This document shows positions 36,159 to 47,755 of a stretch of 64,000 nt of DNA, piece by piece. A model generated the notes under the pieces. The model saw nothing but the letters and a program-made list of their open reading frames with translations, was not told the origin of the DNA and did no database searches. The position numbers and the translations under genes are program-made. The DNA is taken from contig NC_080557.1 of the NCBI RefSeq assembly GCF_030253575.1, positions 29,063,501-29,127,500 on the forward strand, read 5' to 3'. Within the stretch, counting starts at the first letter, position 1. Each line of letters begins with the position of its first letter. The stretch is from Rhododendron vialii. Its lineage: Eukaryota; Streptophyta; Magnoliopsida; Ericales; Ericaceae.

Positions 36159-38190
36159 AGTGAAGCACCAAACTGGAACTCTTGACTGATTCTGAGATGA
36201 CACACACAAAAAGAAAAACATTTTCACATCCGTCTCTACAAAATGGTTTTGAACATTGATAAAGAAAAATATATCCCAAAATAAATAAAATTTGCATCAT
36301 TCAGATACTATATTGCTTCATAATAGTACCCTCACCACGAAAAATGAGAATAAGGGGATTAACAACTCCTAAATACAGTTCTGCAAATTAAGTTCATAAT
36401 GTCTAGGAACCAATATTCTGTAAGTTCCTCAGGCATTGCTATCTTTGCAAACATGGTAAGCTTTAAATAGACAATTTACTGCAAAAAATAAAATAAAAAT
36501 GATAGCAGGAGTGCAGCTGCTAAAATCCGAAACTAATCATCTTCATGATCTGGGCCAGCACAACAACGTCAACTTCCACGCGCCCTCACCTAAACAAATA
36601 CACAAACAAGCATCCACAGGCAATAGCACATTTGAGTTGTATCTCAAATTCGGTATCCTCGCAGTCAAAATCAGTGTGTAACTTGGCAAAGAGCTAACTA
36701 GTTCAAGTTCCAAACTGAGAGATTCCAAAAACAGCTTCACGTTATTGACCAGGACATAGTTAATACTAGCAGAGGCCTTACAAGCTACTTTCAGAGCTTT
36801 ACATAGCTTAGCATCCTGCCAAAAACAGACTAAAACGGATGCTACTTTACCTCAACTATCATTCACAAAACTCACAGCATCCCACTGAAGCTTATTAGAT
36901 CCACCAGTTAAAAACTGCAAAGTAATTCGAGTTCTAAGACTATATACCCACCTTTTTCTGTCAGTACAACACCATTTATTTTATTAAACAAATAAATCCA
37001 AGATATTAGCAGGCAATTTAAGCTAGGCGTCCTAGCAAGCAATTAACACTAAAATGAACCTATATAGATCAATTAATAAGTCAACTTTAGTTCCAGATAC
37101 TCTGATTTGAACCAAAAGTAAATTACAGAACATTTCATATACCAGGAAAACATGCTACAGTATATACCAGGAGCTCAACAAAAATACTAACAGGTTACAC
37201 AGCTAAGCTCTAAACATATCAAACACCATGATTTGTTATATTATATGGGAGATGAAGAAAAGGATATTAACATACATAACAGAATTGATTTACCCCCCAA
37301 AAAACAACATTGTAACAGCATCCAAATATTCACACAGCACATGTAAATAATACTATCTCCTGAGTCAATTAAAAAATTTGATGAATTTTATACTATATAA
37401 AAGAGTTTACATAACAGGGACATTATTGTCTTTCCTCATCCCAATAAGATGTAAAGCAGATAAATTGTCAATTATGATTTATGCCTTTTCAATATAAACT
37501 AGAAGGCAAATGACAAAACAGTCCTCATGAGTAGTCTAAATTTCCATGACTTCTACCCTTTTACTGTTTTTTTGATCTCTCTATCTCTCTCAAAGATTTG
37601 CTTATATACACAAAATTGTTACATACAAGAATGCTGAGCAAAAAAAAAAAAAAAAAGTTGTTACATCAAAGAATATCATATATCCAAAAAATTTCGAAGT
37701 TCTCAAATTTATAACAATTTTCCACGACATGAAGGAATCACTTGAAAGCTGGTATTCAAATCAAATCATCTACTAAAGATACTTAAAATTCAAAATCTAC
37801 AACAGAAACTCCATGAGATCAACATAAGCATCACCTCCAAATACGCAAATTTCACACACACGAAAATCCTCTACTGAACCAAAGTAATTCCAAAAAAATC
37901 ATACAAAAAAAATATTCAAATTCAACATACCTTCAAGTCTCAAATTTCAACAAATCTCACGAAAATATTATTCAAGTAAAAAGCTCCGGCTATCGTAATT
38001 GTGAAAAAGGAAAAAATATACTATAGAAAGCAGCATACCCCTGGTTGCTATAATTCTGCATTCACTTTCTCTCTCTAGTTTCTCTCACTAGAAAACCTTT
38101 GAGAGGGAGGGAAGAGTTTTATGCAGAGGGTGTAGAGAGAGAGCCAAGGGGGAAGGTCCACGTCACGATACACGTGTTCGTATGAGATGA
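36159..38190 (-). other. 5' UTR and leader intron of the GBF gene
   Basis: Upstream of the start codon the exon extends to 36185. A GT-AG intron (36186-38038, 1853 bases) then separates it from a 5' UTR exon that begins at 38039 and is rich in CT/GA repeats (38060-38150). Leader introns are common in plant GBF genes and can raise expression. The intron is AT-rich, with no coding frame. Confidence 0.75.
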
Positions 38191-38382
38191 GCGTACGTGT
38201 GCTTTACATACAGAGCCCTGGTTATATATTCAGAATTGGGCCTGTGGTGGTTGTTGAGTTGGCCCAATTTTTCTATTTATTCTTACATTCACGGCCGCCG
38301 TACACGTGGCGGAACTTAGCACGATGTATGCAACGTGGACACTACGCCAGCGAATAGAACGCTGTCGTGTCAATGACGTGGT
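38158..38382 (-). promoter_or_regulatory. GBF gene promoter with G-boxes and TATA box
   Basis: TATATAAC on the minus strand at 38222-38230 is the likely TATA box. Perfect CACGTG G-boxes lie at 38171-38176 (possibly in the leader) and 38303-38308 (ACACGTGGC, ABRE-like). TGACGTGG at 38375-38382 and CCACGTCA at 38158-38165 are further ACGT elements. The encoded protein binds this class of site, so self-regulation is plausible. Confidence 0.65.
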
Positions 38383-39808
38383 TTATTTTATATACTCCGT
38401 AGTAAAATCAACTAGAATGGATAGGTCCCTTGGAATCCGCCATGGGCCAGTCAGCAACGACTAGCCTTTTGACAAACTTTTTGGGGATTTTTTTTAGGGG
38501 TAATTGATTTTCAAACTCCCATTTTTTATACTCCTATTTACATTTTTTTTTAATCTTTAAGCAAGAAAAATACATGCAATTTCAACACTAAAAATAAAAA
38601 GGAAGTGTGAAAATCACGTTTCTTTTTTGTGTGGCCTGTTTTTTTTATTGATTTCTTAATTTTTATTAGATTTAGGTCAAATTTTATACCACATTGTCTA
38701 TCTCGGAGAGAGAAATCACAAAATTATAAAAAATGTAGACCAAAGTTGAACACATTCATATAAGATGAAGAAAAAATATAAAAATACTTTGTGTTCGGTT
38801 TGCAATTTTGAGATTTATTTTTTAGATAAAAAAATTCTATAGATTTGCGTATTTTTTCATCTTTAGTAAATTTTTTTAATATTTTGACAAACTCTTTTAC
38901 TTTTTAAATAGAGATATGCTATGCACATCCAAAAAGTATAAAATAAGTAAAAAATTTAACAAAAAATCACTAAAGACGAAAAAACACGTATGACGAAACA
39001 GCCAAAAGTTTTGGAGAGATTATTTTTGAGAGGCGAACCAAATAAAGTGATTGACTTTTTAGGTCTTTTTTGTTGTCTTATTTGAGTTTTTTTTTTTTCA
39101 ACTTTAGTCTATATTTATATTTCGATTACTCTCATCAAGATAAACGATGCGGTGTAAAACTTTGATCAAAATCTAGATAAATTAAGAGAAAACAATCAAA
39201 AGGCCGCTCCGAATGTGTTTAGGACCGCCCATATATATTCCCTCTCTCTCCCCTCATCCAACCACTCTCTCTCCTCTTTTTCTCTCTTTAAAATTCGAAC
39301 CGTCCAAACGACGGAGTACCACGTGTGTGGTAGCCGGTGCCCATAAACTTCTCAGTTCTCAGGTTGATGTATTTGTCCGCCCAGATTAAACTTTTCACTC
39401 ATTCCTTTACTAACTTCCCCTATGGCAATTTATTTGACCTTCGGGTTCTACCATGATAAACTCTTTTATTTTTGGGTAAATTACATTGATCTCCCCTGAG
39501 GTTTTTTGCAAATACACTGACCTCCCTCAGGTTCTAGAAATTACTATCATCTCCCTTACTTTACAAACTACTATGCACCTACCTCCCTTGCCGTTAAATT
39601 ATGATTAACGGTGTTAACTTTGATGAGTAAATGACCAAAATACCCTCAGTAATTTTAGATTTGAGTGTCTTTCATGCTCTATATAAACAAATTGTTTTAA
39701 TATTAGCATATCACAAGTTTAAAAACAAAATTTTATTTTTTGAACGATATTATAGAAAAGAATAGTAATGTTTTTTTGAATTATTTGAATGTTCATATCT
39801 TTTTAACA
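38383..39808. other. AT-rich intergenic spacer, no gene
   Basis: No coding frame. Poly-T and poly-A stretches dominate. A patch at 39486-39650 (TCTCCCCTGAGGT, ACCTCCCTCAGGTT) resembles text in the tandem duplication at 4.9 kb and is probably a decayed dispersed repeat. Confidence 0.5.
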
Positions 39809-41162
39809 TCTATATTATAAAAAGGGACGGGTATCTTTAGGAATATTCCTTCTCAACGGTTCAGATCTCCCTGACACAAATTTTATCTACCTATACAAAC
39901 AAATCCAACAGTCCAAATTTCTCCACCCTTCACATACAAACCAATGGCAATTTAGTAAATAACTTACATTGTTTGGACAAAGATAAATATGGTAATCTTC
40001 GTTCAAAAGTAACTCTCGGCTGAGTAGGAAAAAAATTAAAACACTTCCCATATATAATTTGAGCAAGATTTGCCATCTACATAACAATTGATTTTGGGAA
40101 ATTGCCGACTTCCATTTCAAAATTTAAAATTGAAGGAAACACTTTCCATATATATTATTTTTTCCTACATATTATCACTTGGAAGACATTCTTTTTTTTT
40201 TCCCGGCCGCCTAGCTATTGTGTTCTCTTTGATGATGGTTTCTCCTATTTTTCCCCTTGAAAATGTATAGGTAGGTTTGATACACTGATTCTCCTATGCG
40301 TTCTCTCCTATATTCCTATTTTTGTTTCTTTTCTTTTACTTTTTTGTATTATGCAGAAGTGGTTCAACTTTCTGATGAGCAATATTGAGACTGAATCTTT
40401 GAAAAACTACATATTAATGTGAGTAGTTTGATCATTGGTTTCGTTTCTATGTTTTATTTTAACATTTGTTTTGTAGATAGATTCGATTGGTTGGATTTTC
40501 TTTTATACTTTCCTCTGATATTTTCTTTTTGCAAGAGAAATTGTCATATTGATGAAGAGCAACCAGAGGGAAAATGTGAAAAACCATATCATACGTTATT
40601 TTCTTTTTGTTTTCTCTCTACCAATAATCTATAGATTGTGCACATGATATCTCAACTTTTAGTCAGTGATTTGATTTGATTATCTATCTAATTGTTGAGT
40701 ACTTTGATGTTACTTGAAATGCGAGTTTACATTCATTTCGTAAAATCCTATAACATTGTTTCCATAGCTTTTTACTTATTTTCAATTTCTGCTATAGTTC
40801 CTAATTATTTTTGATAAACTGTTTTTTACTTTCTATGGATCGAGTAGGAAGGAGGTGATGATCGTGATTTTTGAGGAAGCCCTCAGAGTTGAACGAGAAA
40901 TATTCTCGGTAGTGTTTTGTTATTTCTGAACAGATTGTTTCTAAACAAAAGTCAAATGATTCTATTTAATCCTATTACCACCAACGTTTAAATTCAATAT
41001 GCATGTATCCAGAGATGGAAGGTGGTGGTGGAGGTCATATTATTGGTTATCCTCTTTCGAATGACTCACATTCTATCTTCTTCAATTCTTTTTAGGGCTC
41101 CTTGTTTATAAGGACATACTATAGGGTTTAACAAGCAATTAGTCCATCTAAAGAATTTATAG

Positions 41163-41381
41163 CGGCTCCAGTCCTTTTTATCACACGCGTTCTAAAATTA
41201 CCCATATTACACGCGTTTTCAAAAACATTTCAGAGACGAAAAAACCTAATCGCGGTCTTTCTCGTCGATCCTTTCACGGTCGTCATCGTCGATCTTTTCA
41301 TCGTCGCTGCCATCATCGTTATTGTAGGCGTTCCTTTCACCATCCCTGTCGTCATCTTCGCTGGTTTTCGACCATTTCAAC
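41163..41381 (+). promoter_or_regulatory. 5' end and leader exon of the ULP1 gene
   Basis: The MULE left end passes into a CG-rich leader with many TCGTC/ATCGTC repeats (41240-41370), which ends CAACAG|GTAATT at 41381. This fits an untranslated first exon joined to the acceptor at 42274. No ATG is visible in the leader. Confidence 0.5.
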
Positions 41382-41544
41382 AGGTAATTTAACTTTTGTA
41401 TTCGTTGCTATTGTCATCGTGAACAGCGTCATTCCGATCGTCGTCACTTTCCTAGGGTTTTAGCGTCATTTACTGGTTTTGTCACTTTCTTTATGTTAGG
41501 GCTCATCAATATGTTAAATATTGTGTAATGGAGTATTTGCATGT

Positions 41545-42250
41545 GTTTACATTGTGATATTCGTATCTCCTACTTTATCCCTTGTTGTAAAATACAACCA
41601 GAAAACGTTTTCGATGAGATAACATTATCTCTTTATTAAGTTTGTGAGATACCAACACTATTTAGGGCACTATTTATCTGAGATACTATTATCTCTTGCT
41701 CATTTTTGCCAATACACTATATTTCTGGCAGATAGAGTTATTTGTGATATTAATATCTCCTACTTTATTCCTTGTTGTAAAATACAACCAGAAAACGTTT
41801 TCGATGAGATAACATAATCTCTTTATTAAGTTTATGAGATACCAACACTATTTATCTGAAATACTGTTATCTCTTGCTCATTTTTGCCAATACACTATAT
41901 TTCTGGCAGATAGAGTTATTTGTGATATTAATATCTCCTACTTTATCCCTTGTTGTAAAATACAACCAGAAAACGTTTTCGATGAGATAACATTATCTCT
42001 TTATTAAGTTTGTGAGATACCAACACTATTTATCTGAGATACTGTTATCTCTTGCTCATTTTTGCCAATATACTATATTTCTGGCAGATAGAGTTATTTG
42101 TGATATTAATATCTCCTACTTTATCCCTTGTTGTAAAATACAACCAGAAAACGTTTTCGATGAGATAACATAATCTCTTTATTAAGTTTATGAGATACCA
42201 ACACTATTTATCTGAAATACTGTTATCTCTTGCTCATTTTTGCTAAGATA
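41545..42250. repeat. 178-bp tandem repeat, about four units, in the leader intron
   Basis: TGTAAAATACAACC occurs at 41586, 41776, 41954 and 42132, giving periods of 190, 178 and 178 bases. Each unit carries two GAGATA-N4-TATCTC-type sites and GTTTTCGATGAGATAAC. A further, looser unit appears at about 45200-45360. Confidence 0.9.
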
Positions 42251-42377
42251 CTGTTTTCTCATCTGTTTTAACAGGAAAAAGATTCAAAATGATACAAAAC
42301 CTGAAAATCCTCCTGAAAACCCTGAAAACCCTCCTGAAAACCCTCCTGAAAAACCTAGAACATATAAAAGATTCAAA

Positions 42378-45300
42378 ATGATAGCCCGGAAGAAGACTAC
42401 AAAGAAACCACAACATCAAGAAGAAAAAAGCATAAAAACAAGGAGTCAAACAACAAAGAAAAGGAAAGAGGAAGAGACAGAACCACAACTTGAAGAGGAA
42501 GAGAGAGAAGATAAACCCAAGAGCAAAACAAAAAGACAAAAAAGACAAGAAAAAAAGGAGGAACCAGACATAGAAGAGGTGAAGGAAGAGGAGGTTAAAC
42601 CAAAACGTTTGCAATACAGGTAACTACTTGGCGTGCCATTCTATACAATAACCTGAAGGTGTTATTTTTTTGAGATACTGTTATCTCTTGCCTCATTTTT
42701 GCTGATATACTGCTATTGTCTTGTTACTTTTATTATAGGTCGAATCTTTACAGCATTGTAAGCCTTCTACATGATGTAAAGTTCAATGAAGTACAATCCG
42801 AACAGATTCAGAAATCACCTTTTGCGAACATGTTGTTTGCAATTACTCAAGGCAGTATTGATGAGCAAATGGTGAAGAAATCTGATCCTGTCCTTATCAA
42901 GTTGATAGAGACATATAAGAGAGGTCAAGCAAAGTTTTCCCTAGCAAGAAAAGATATTCCTCTGACTGATCATGACATTGGTGTCATTTTTGGAATAACA
43001 TCTGGACCGGTGAAGATCCACATCGCAACCCACGGGCGAAGGCCAGACACAGAATTTGCCAATCGAGTCTTTGCTGGGGCAAGCACCATGCACCTTTCAA
43101 CAATGAGGGTGACAATTGAAAATATTTTGAAACCTCCCGTCAAGAAGAAGCAGAAGAAGAAGCAAAAGCAAGTATCAGAGATAGAAGCTGCAAAAGATTT
43201 GGCACGTCTTCTGACATTGTACACCATTGGAACACTGTTTTTCCCAACAACAGGTCCAAACCTGAATTGGTCCTACCTGAAGCTTGTTGAGGATTTGGAA
43301 AATAGTGCAAATTACAATTGGTCAATGTTCATCACTAATAATCTTGTTAACGAACTCAACTCCAAGAATCCGGCGATTGTTGGTGGTTGCACCACTGCAC
43401 TCCTGGTAAAAATCTTCTACCCTTTCTTGTAGTAAAATATCAACAACATCTGACACATTTTCATTGAAAACAGTACTGGCTCTGTGAACATACCCACATT
43501 ATGGAACCAGCTCAACAAACTTTTCCAAGATTTATGAAATGGAAAATGAATGAGCTTGCTGCTAAACTGTTGGAGGCACCACTGAGCAGCCTTCCAGAGG
43601 GAATGGTAAGCATCATTACCTATTGGATTTTATTATGTATTATGGTCAAAACTAGATAACGGTATCTCATCAAAAATAGTGTATCTACCAGAATAAATCA
43701 AGAGATAATGCTATCTCAAACAATAAACTCTATATAAACACACAAAAAGAAAGAGATACCAGTATCTCAGTCAAATACAGTTTGCAAATAAAATGAGATA
43801 ACTCTATCTTAGTTGAAACATTAAATCTCATGAATCTATAATCTGAATTTACCTCTTTTAATTCATTGTTCCCTTCTACTCTCAAAGGTCAAACAGGAAG
43901 AATTGGAGCTAACTGAACGGGAGAGAGGGTTGTTTGCAGCTCTAGTCTTGCACGAACAAAAAGGTACACACAAAGAACCCGAAGCCAAAGAGAAAAACCT
44001 TACGGACCAAGAGCCTTTAACCCAAGAAGAAAACCCTCAAGAAGAGAACCAGGATGTTAAGAATTTGATTTTAGAGCTTGAACAACGAATTAAGGTGCTT
44101 GAAGAAGAGAACAATGTCATGAAAGTTGAAATTGAAGATAGGGACAAGAAGATCCAAGAAAGGGATCTGTTGATTGTTGAGTTACGCCAGAATGTAGAAT
44201 CCCTTCAACATGAGCTTTCAGGTTATAGAAAACAAAATGCAGATTATACAGATATTGAAAAAGAAACTTGTAGTCTGCATGTTGAGGTGGAGATGTTGAA
44301 GGAAGACATAATCGAAAATGAGGTTGAAATAGGCGGGTTGTATGTTGAGAAGGACATAGCGGAAGAAAAAATTGAAGAGGTGACAGAAGAGTTGCATGAC
44401 ATTGCAGCACATTGTGTTTCCCAACATTACAAAGATCAGAAGATAATTGAAGAGTTGCAGAAACAAAAAAATAGCTTGTCTGAACAAAAACAAAGCGAGA
44501 ATGTGCACCATCATGAATCTCCAATTCATGATGAAGAAGTGACTGAGGAAGAAATAGACCAAATGATCAAGTCCACAATCTCAAGCATTCAAGCAGAACC
44601 ACAACAAACAACGAAGAAGAGATTGAGGAAAGGTCATACTGTGGACCCATCGTCGTTGACAAAGAGAGTGAGTAAGAGGGAAGATAGGAAAGGGAAGAAC
44701 ATGGAGGATTTTCAAGTCTATGGGAAGAAGAAAAGCACAGAGAAACAAGCAGAGAAAGCATCTCCAGAACTACCATATATGGGTGTTGAAACAACAAAGC
44801 TGGCACATCTTGTCCCAGAAAATGACAAGATCTTCTTAAATCACATATTTGAGTGTGAGAAAGACATCAGGTTAGTAAAAATGCACCAATTTGCTTGCTC
44901 AAATAGATGTTATTTGTCTGAAATACTGTTATCTCTTGATTCATATTCATTGCTGATGTACTGCTGTTGTCTTATAACTTTGTAGAATCCCTATCTGGGA
45001 TAACAACCTCTTTGATGGTACAGTAAGCTTGCAAGAAGTCATAGAAATCTTGAATGAAAAAGATGTACAAAACACGGTAAGAAAGGCTCCTTGTCTTTCT
45101 CAAACCGTACCCCTCCGGTACTCTTTATCAATCCCTCGCTTTCCATTAATTCTTAGCTCTTAGTTTATTCGGTTTATTTGGGAATTGAATTGGCTGACAT
45201 TTACATTGTGATATTACTATCTCTTGCTTTATCCACATTCGCATGTGTATACATTGTACTACCAGTAAATTCTTTGGATGAGATAACATTATCTCTTTAT

Positions 45301-46637
45301 TAAGTTTGTGAGATACCAACACTTTTTATCTGAGATACTGTTATCTCTCACTTCATTTTTGCCAATACTCTATATTTCTTCAGGACTGTTACCAATCTTT
45401 TGTGCATTTAAGTCTCACATGAAATAATGTGTGCAGCTCATCGATTCGTTTACATTCATATTGGAAAGAGAGCAAGGAGATGAAAGTAAAATACTATTTT
45501 TCAAATCCATATTGTGGGTAAGTAAAGCACTAGTCTCGCATGACTACTTGATCTCTGTATCTATTGCATAAATACATGTTATTTTTCTGTAATACTGTTA
45601 TCTCTTGTTCACATGCACTGTTTTTTCTCACAAAGAACAACAGATAAGAATATCAAAAACATATTATGTGTCTGAGATACTGTTATCTCTTACTTCTCAT
45701 ATACTGTTTTTGCGCACAAAGAACAAGAGATAAGAATACCTCACGAATTCTATGTTCTGAATTATCCATTAGAAACCATGAGATATGGTTATCTCAACTG
45801 GTATATGGTATGTATTTTGTTGCATGTAATTTGTAAAACACTTCCTTCTGACAGAGCCTACTGAAGGACCAGAAAAATGAGGTCAGAAAGATGTTCCTTG
45901 ATGACAAGCTGCTAGAACTCATTCAAAAACAGCATGCCTATCGCTACTTGGTTTTCCCCATGAATTCCTCAGGAGGTAATAAAGAGAACGACAACGATCC
46001 ATACCATTGGACTGTCCTGGTTTATGACATTGAGGATGGGCAATGGAGGCATTACAACTCCATCAGACCAACTGGAAGAAAGGCAGATGCATACCTTAAA
46101 GATGCTCGTTTAATGGTAAAAATACTGAGACTTCTTGTAATCCATACTTAAATGACGCAAAAATAATAATAAACAAATATTTAACCTTGCAAATGCAGAA
46201 AAGGTATGTTGAAGGATTCGTGAAGAAAAATCATACCCCAACATTCATCCTCTCATCACAAAACGAAACAATCTTTGAAAAGCAAAAGTTTGATGCTCCA
46301 ATAATCTCACCTGCATCTCCGCAACAAAGACCTGGAACGTAAGCCAATTAATCATGTTCAGCATCTTATTTCGATACTACTATGCACTGTGTTATTTCCT
46401 GTGCACTCTATTTCTATCCTTCTAAACTCTGATTATGACAACTTTTGTAGTGTTGACTGTGGAATTATAGTTTGCTACATCATTGACAAGCTTGCACACG
46501 GAGAAAGCATCCCTGAGTCATCGACAACTGATGAAATCAGAGAATACAGAGTGTTATTGTTGATGAGGTTCCTGTATGATGAACCAAGAACATGGACAGA
46601 AGCTCTTTGGAAAGACCGAAACTTGAAGACTGACTAG
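42378..46637 (+). CDS. MULE-encoded ULP1-like (C48 family) protease
   Basis: Nine coding exons join in frame to 927 aa: 42378-42619, 42739-43405, 43474-43605, 43888-44870, 44986-45076, 45437-45517, 45855-46115, 46199-46338, 46451-46637; a non-coding part of the first begins at 42275. Layout: Lys/Glu-rich start (1-80), a DUF1985-like plant domain (about 81-347; PLTDHDIGVIFGI, YWLCEHTHIMEP), a long coiled coil (about 395-520), a basic linker, and a C-terminal ULP1 peptidase (about 735-915). Catalytic-site matches are H783 (PYHWTVLVYD), Q862 (PQQRPG) and C869 (VDCGIIV). The usual Asp after His is N800 (HYNSIRP). ULP1 enzymes remove SUMO; the substrate of transposon forms is unknown. The start is the first in-frame ATG after the acceptor; an earlier ATG at 42288 opens a short unrelated frame. 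Fit of all junctions makes the model strong. Confidence 0.85.
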
Positions 46638-47755
46638 GTGTTGGAAAGTTGAATAGGACTAGGTGTTGGAAAGTTGAATAGGTATTCTTTTGCTGAATAG
46701 GTGTTCTTTTGTTAAAAACTGACACATATGAATGGTCGACTCCGAACAATTGGAATTCGCCATACCAGGGTTGTACATGAAATGTCTTGGCTGCTCTGTT
46801 AGAAGTACGATAGGTGTTCTCTTTTGTTAAAACTGACACATATGAATGGTCGGCTCAAAACAATTCGAATTCGCCGTACCAAGGCTTGTATATGAAATGT
46901 CTTGCCTGCTCTGTTTTGAATTACAGTAATTGTTCTTTTGTTTAAAACGATACCTATGCATAGTCGGCTCCGAACAATGGGAATAGCAGGTCATCGTTTT
47001 GTTATGATAACAATTCTGAATCTTTTCATTTGATATATAACTGATGCTGCGAAATAGTCTATCTACCAGAATACAGCTAGAGATAATGCTATCTCAGAGA
47101 GAAAAATCTGTATCAACACAAAATTTAAAAGAGATAAAAGTATCTCAGCCAATACATTTCGCAAAATAGAATGACAGATAAAGCTATCTCATACAAAACA
47201 TTCTTTGTGAACCTTTCATTCAATAGTTGTTCTTTTGTTAAAATTGACACATATGAATGGTCGGCTCAGAACAATTGGAATTCGCCGTACCAAGGCTTGT
47301 ATATGAAATGTCTTGCCTGCTCTGTTTTGAATTACAGTAATTGTTCTTTTGTTTAAAACGATACATATGCATAGTTGGCTCCGAACAATGGGAATAGCAG
47401 GTCATCATTTTGTTATGATAACAACTCTATATCTTTTCACTTGACACACAACGAATGCTGCGAAATAGTCTATCTACCAGAATAAAGTTAGAGATAATGA
47501 TATCTCAGCCAATAAAATCTGTATCAACACAAAAATTAAAAGAGATAACAGTATCTCAGCCAATACATTTCGCAAAATAGAATGACAGATAAAGCTATCT
47601 CATACAAAACATTCTTTGTGAACCCTAAACCCATAAACTGTAAAACCTAAACATGCTCTGTAAAAACAAAATAAAATATATATCAATATCTCAGCCAACG
47701 TTCAACCTTTCATTCAATGTCCAATGAATATGAATCAACAATAGAACACAATGAA
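46638..47755. other. Spacer between the two MULE genes
   Basis: No coding frame. It holds internal duplications: the block with GACACATATGAATGGTCG appears at 46722, 46835 and 47246, and a longer block (about 46800-47170) is repeated near 47215-47600. Four exact GAGATA-N4-TATCTC sites lie in it. Terminators of both convergent genes should be here. Confidence 0.7.

Noticed and set aside
41545-42250. Regular direct repeats considered as a CRISPR-like array
   Set aside because: Units are 178 bp without distinct spacers, in a plant transposon intron; this is an ordinary tandem repeat.
42243-42614. Long open frame on the minus strand opposite the ULP1 first coding exon
   Set aside because: It is the complement of a Lys/Glu-rich low-complexity exon, giving a Phe/Leu-rich string with no family match.
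44117-44806. Open frames on the minus strand opposite the coiled-coil exon
   Set aside because: Mirror of biased coiled-coil codons; the plus strand has in-phase splice junctions and protein similarity.
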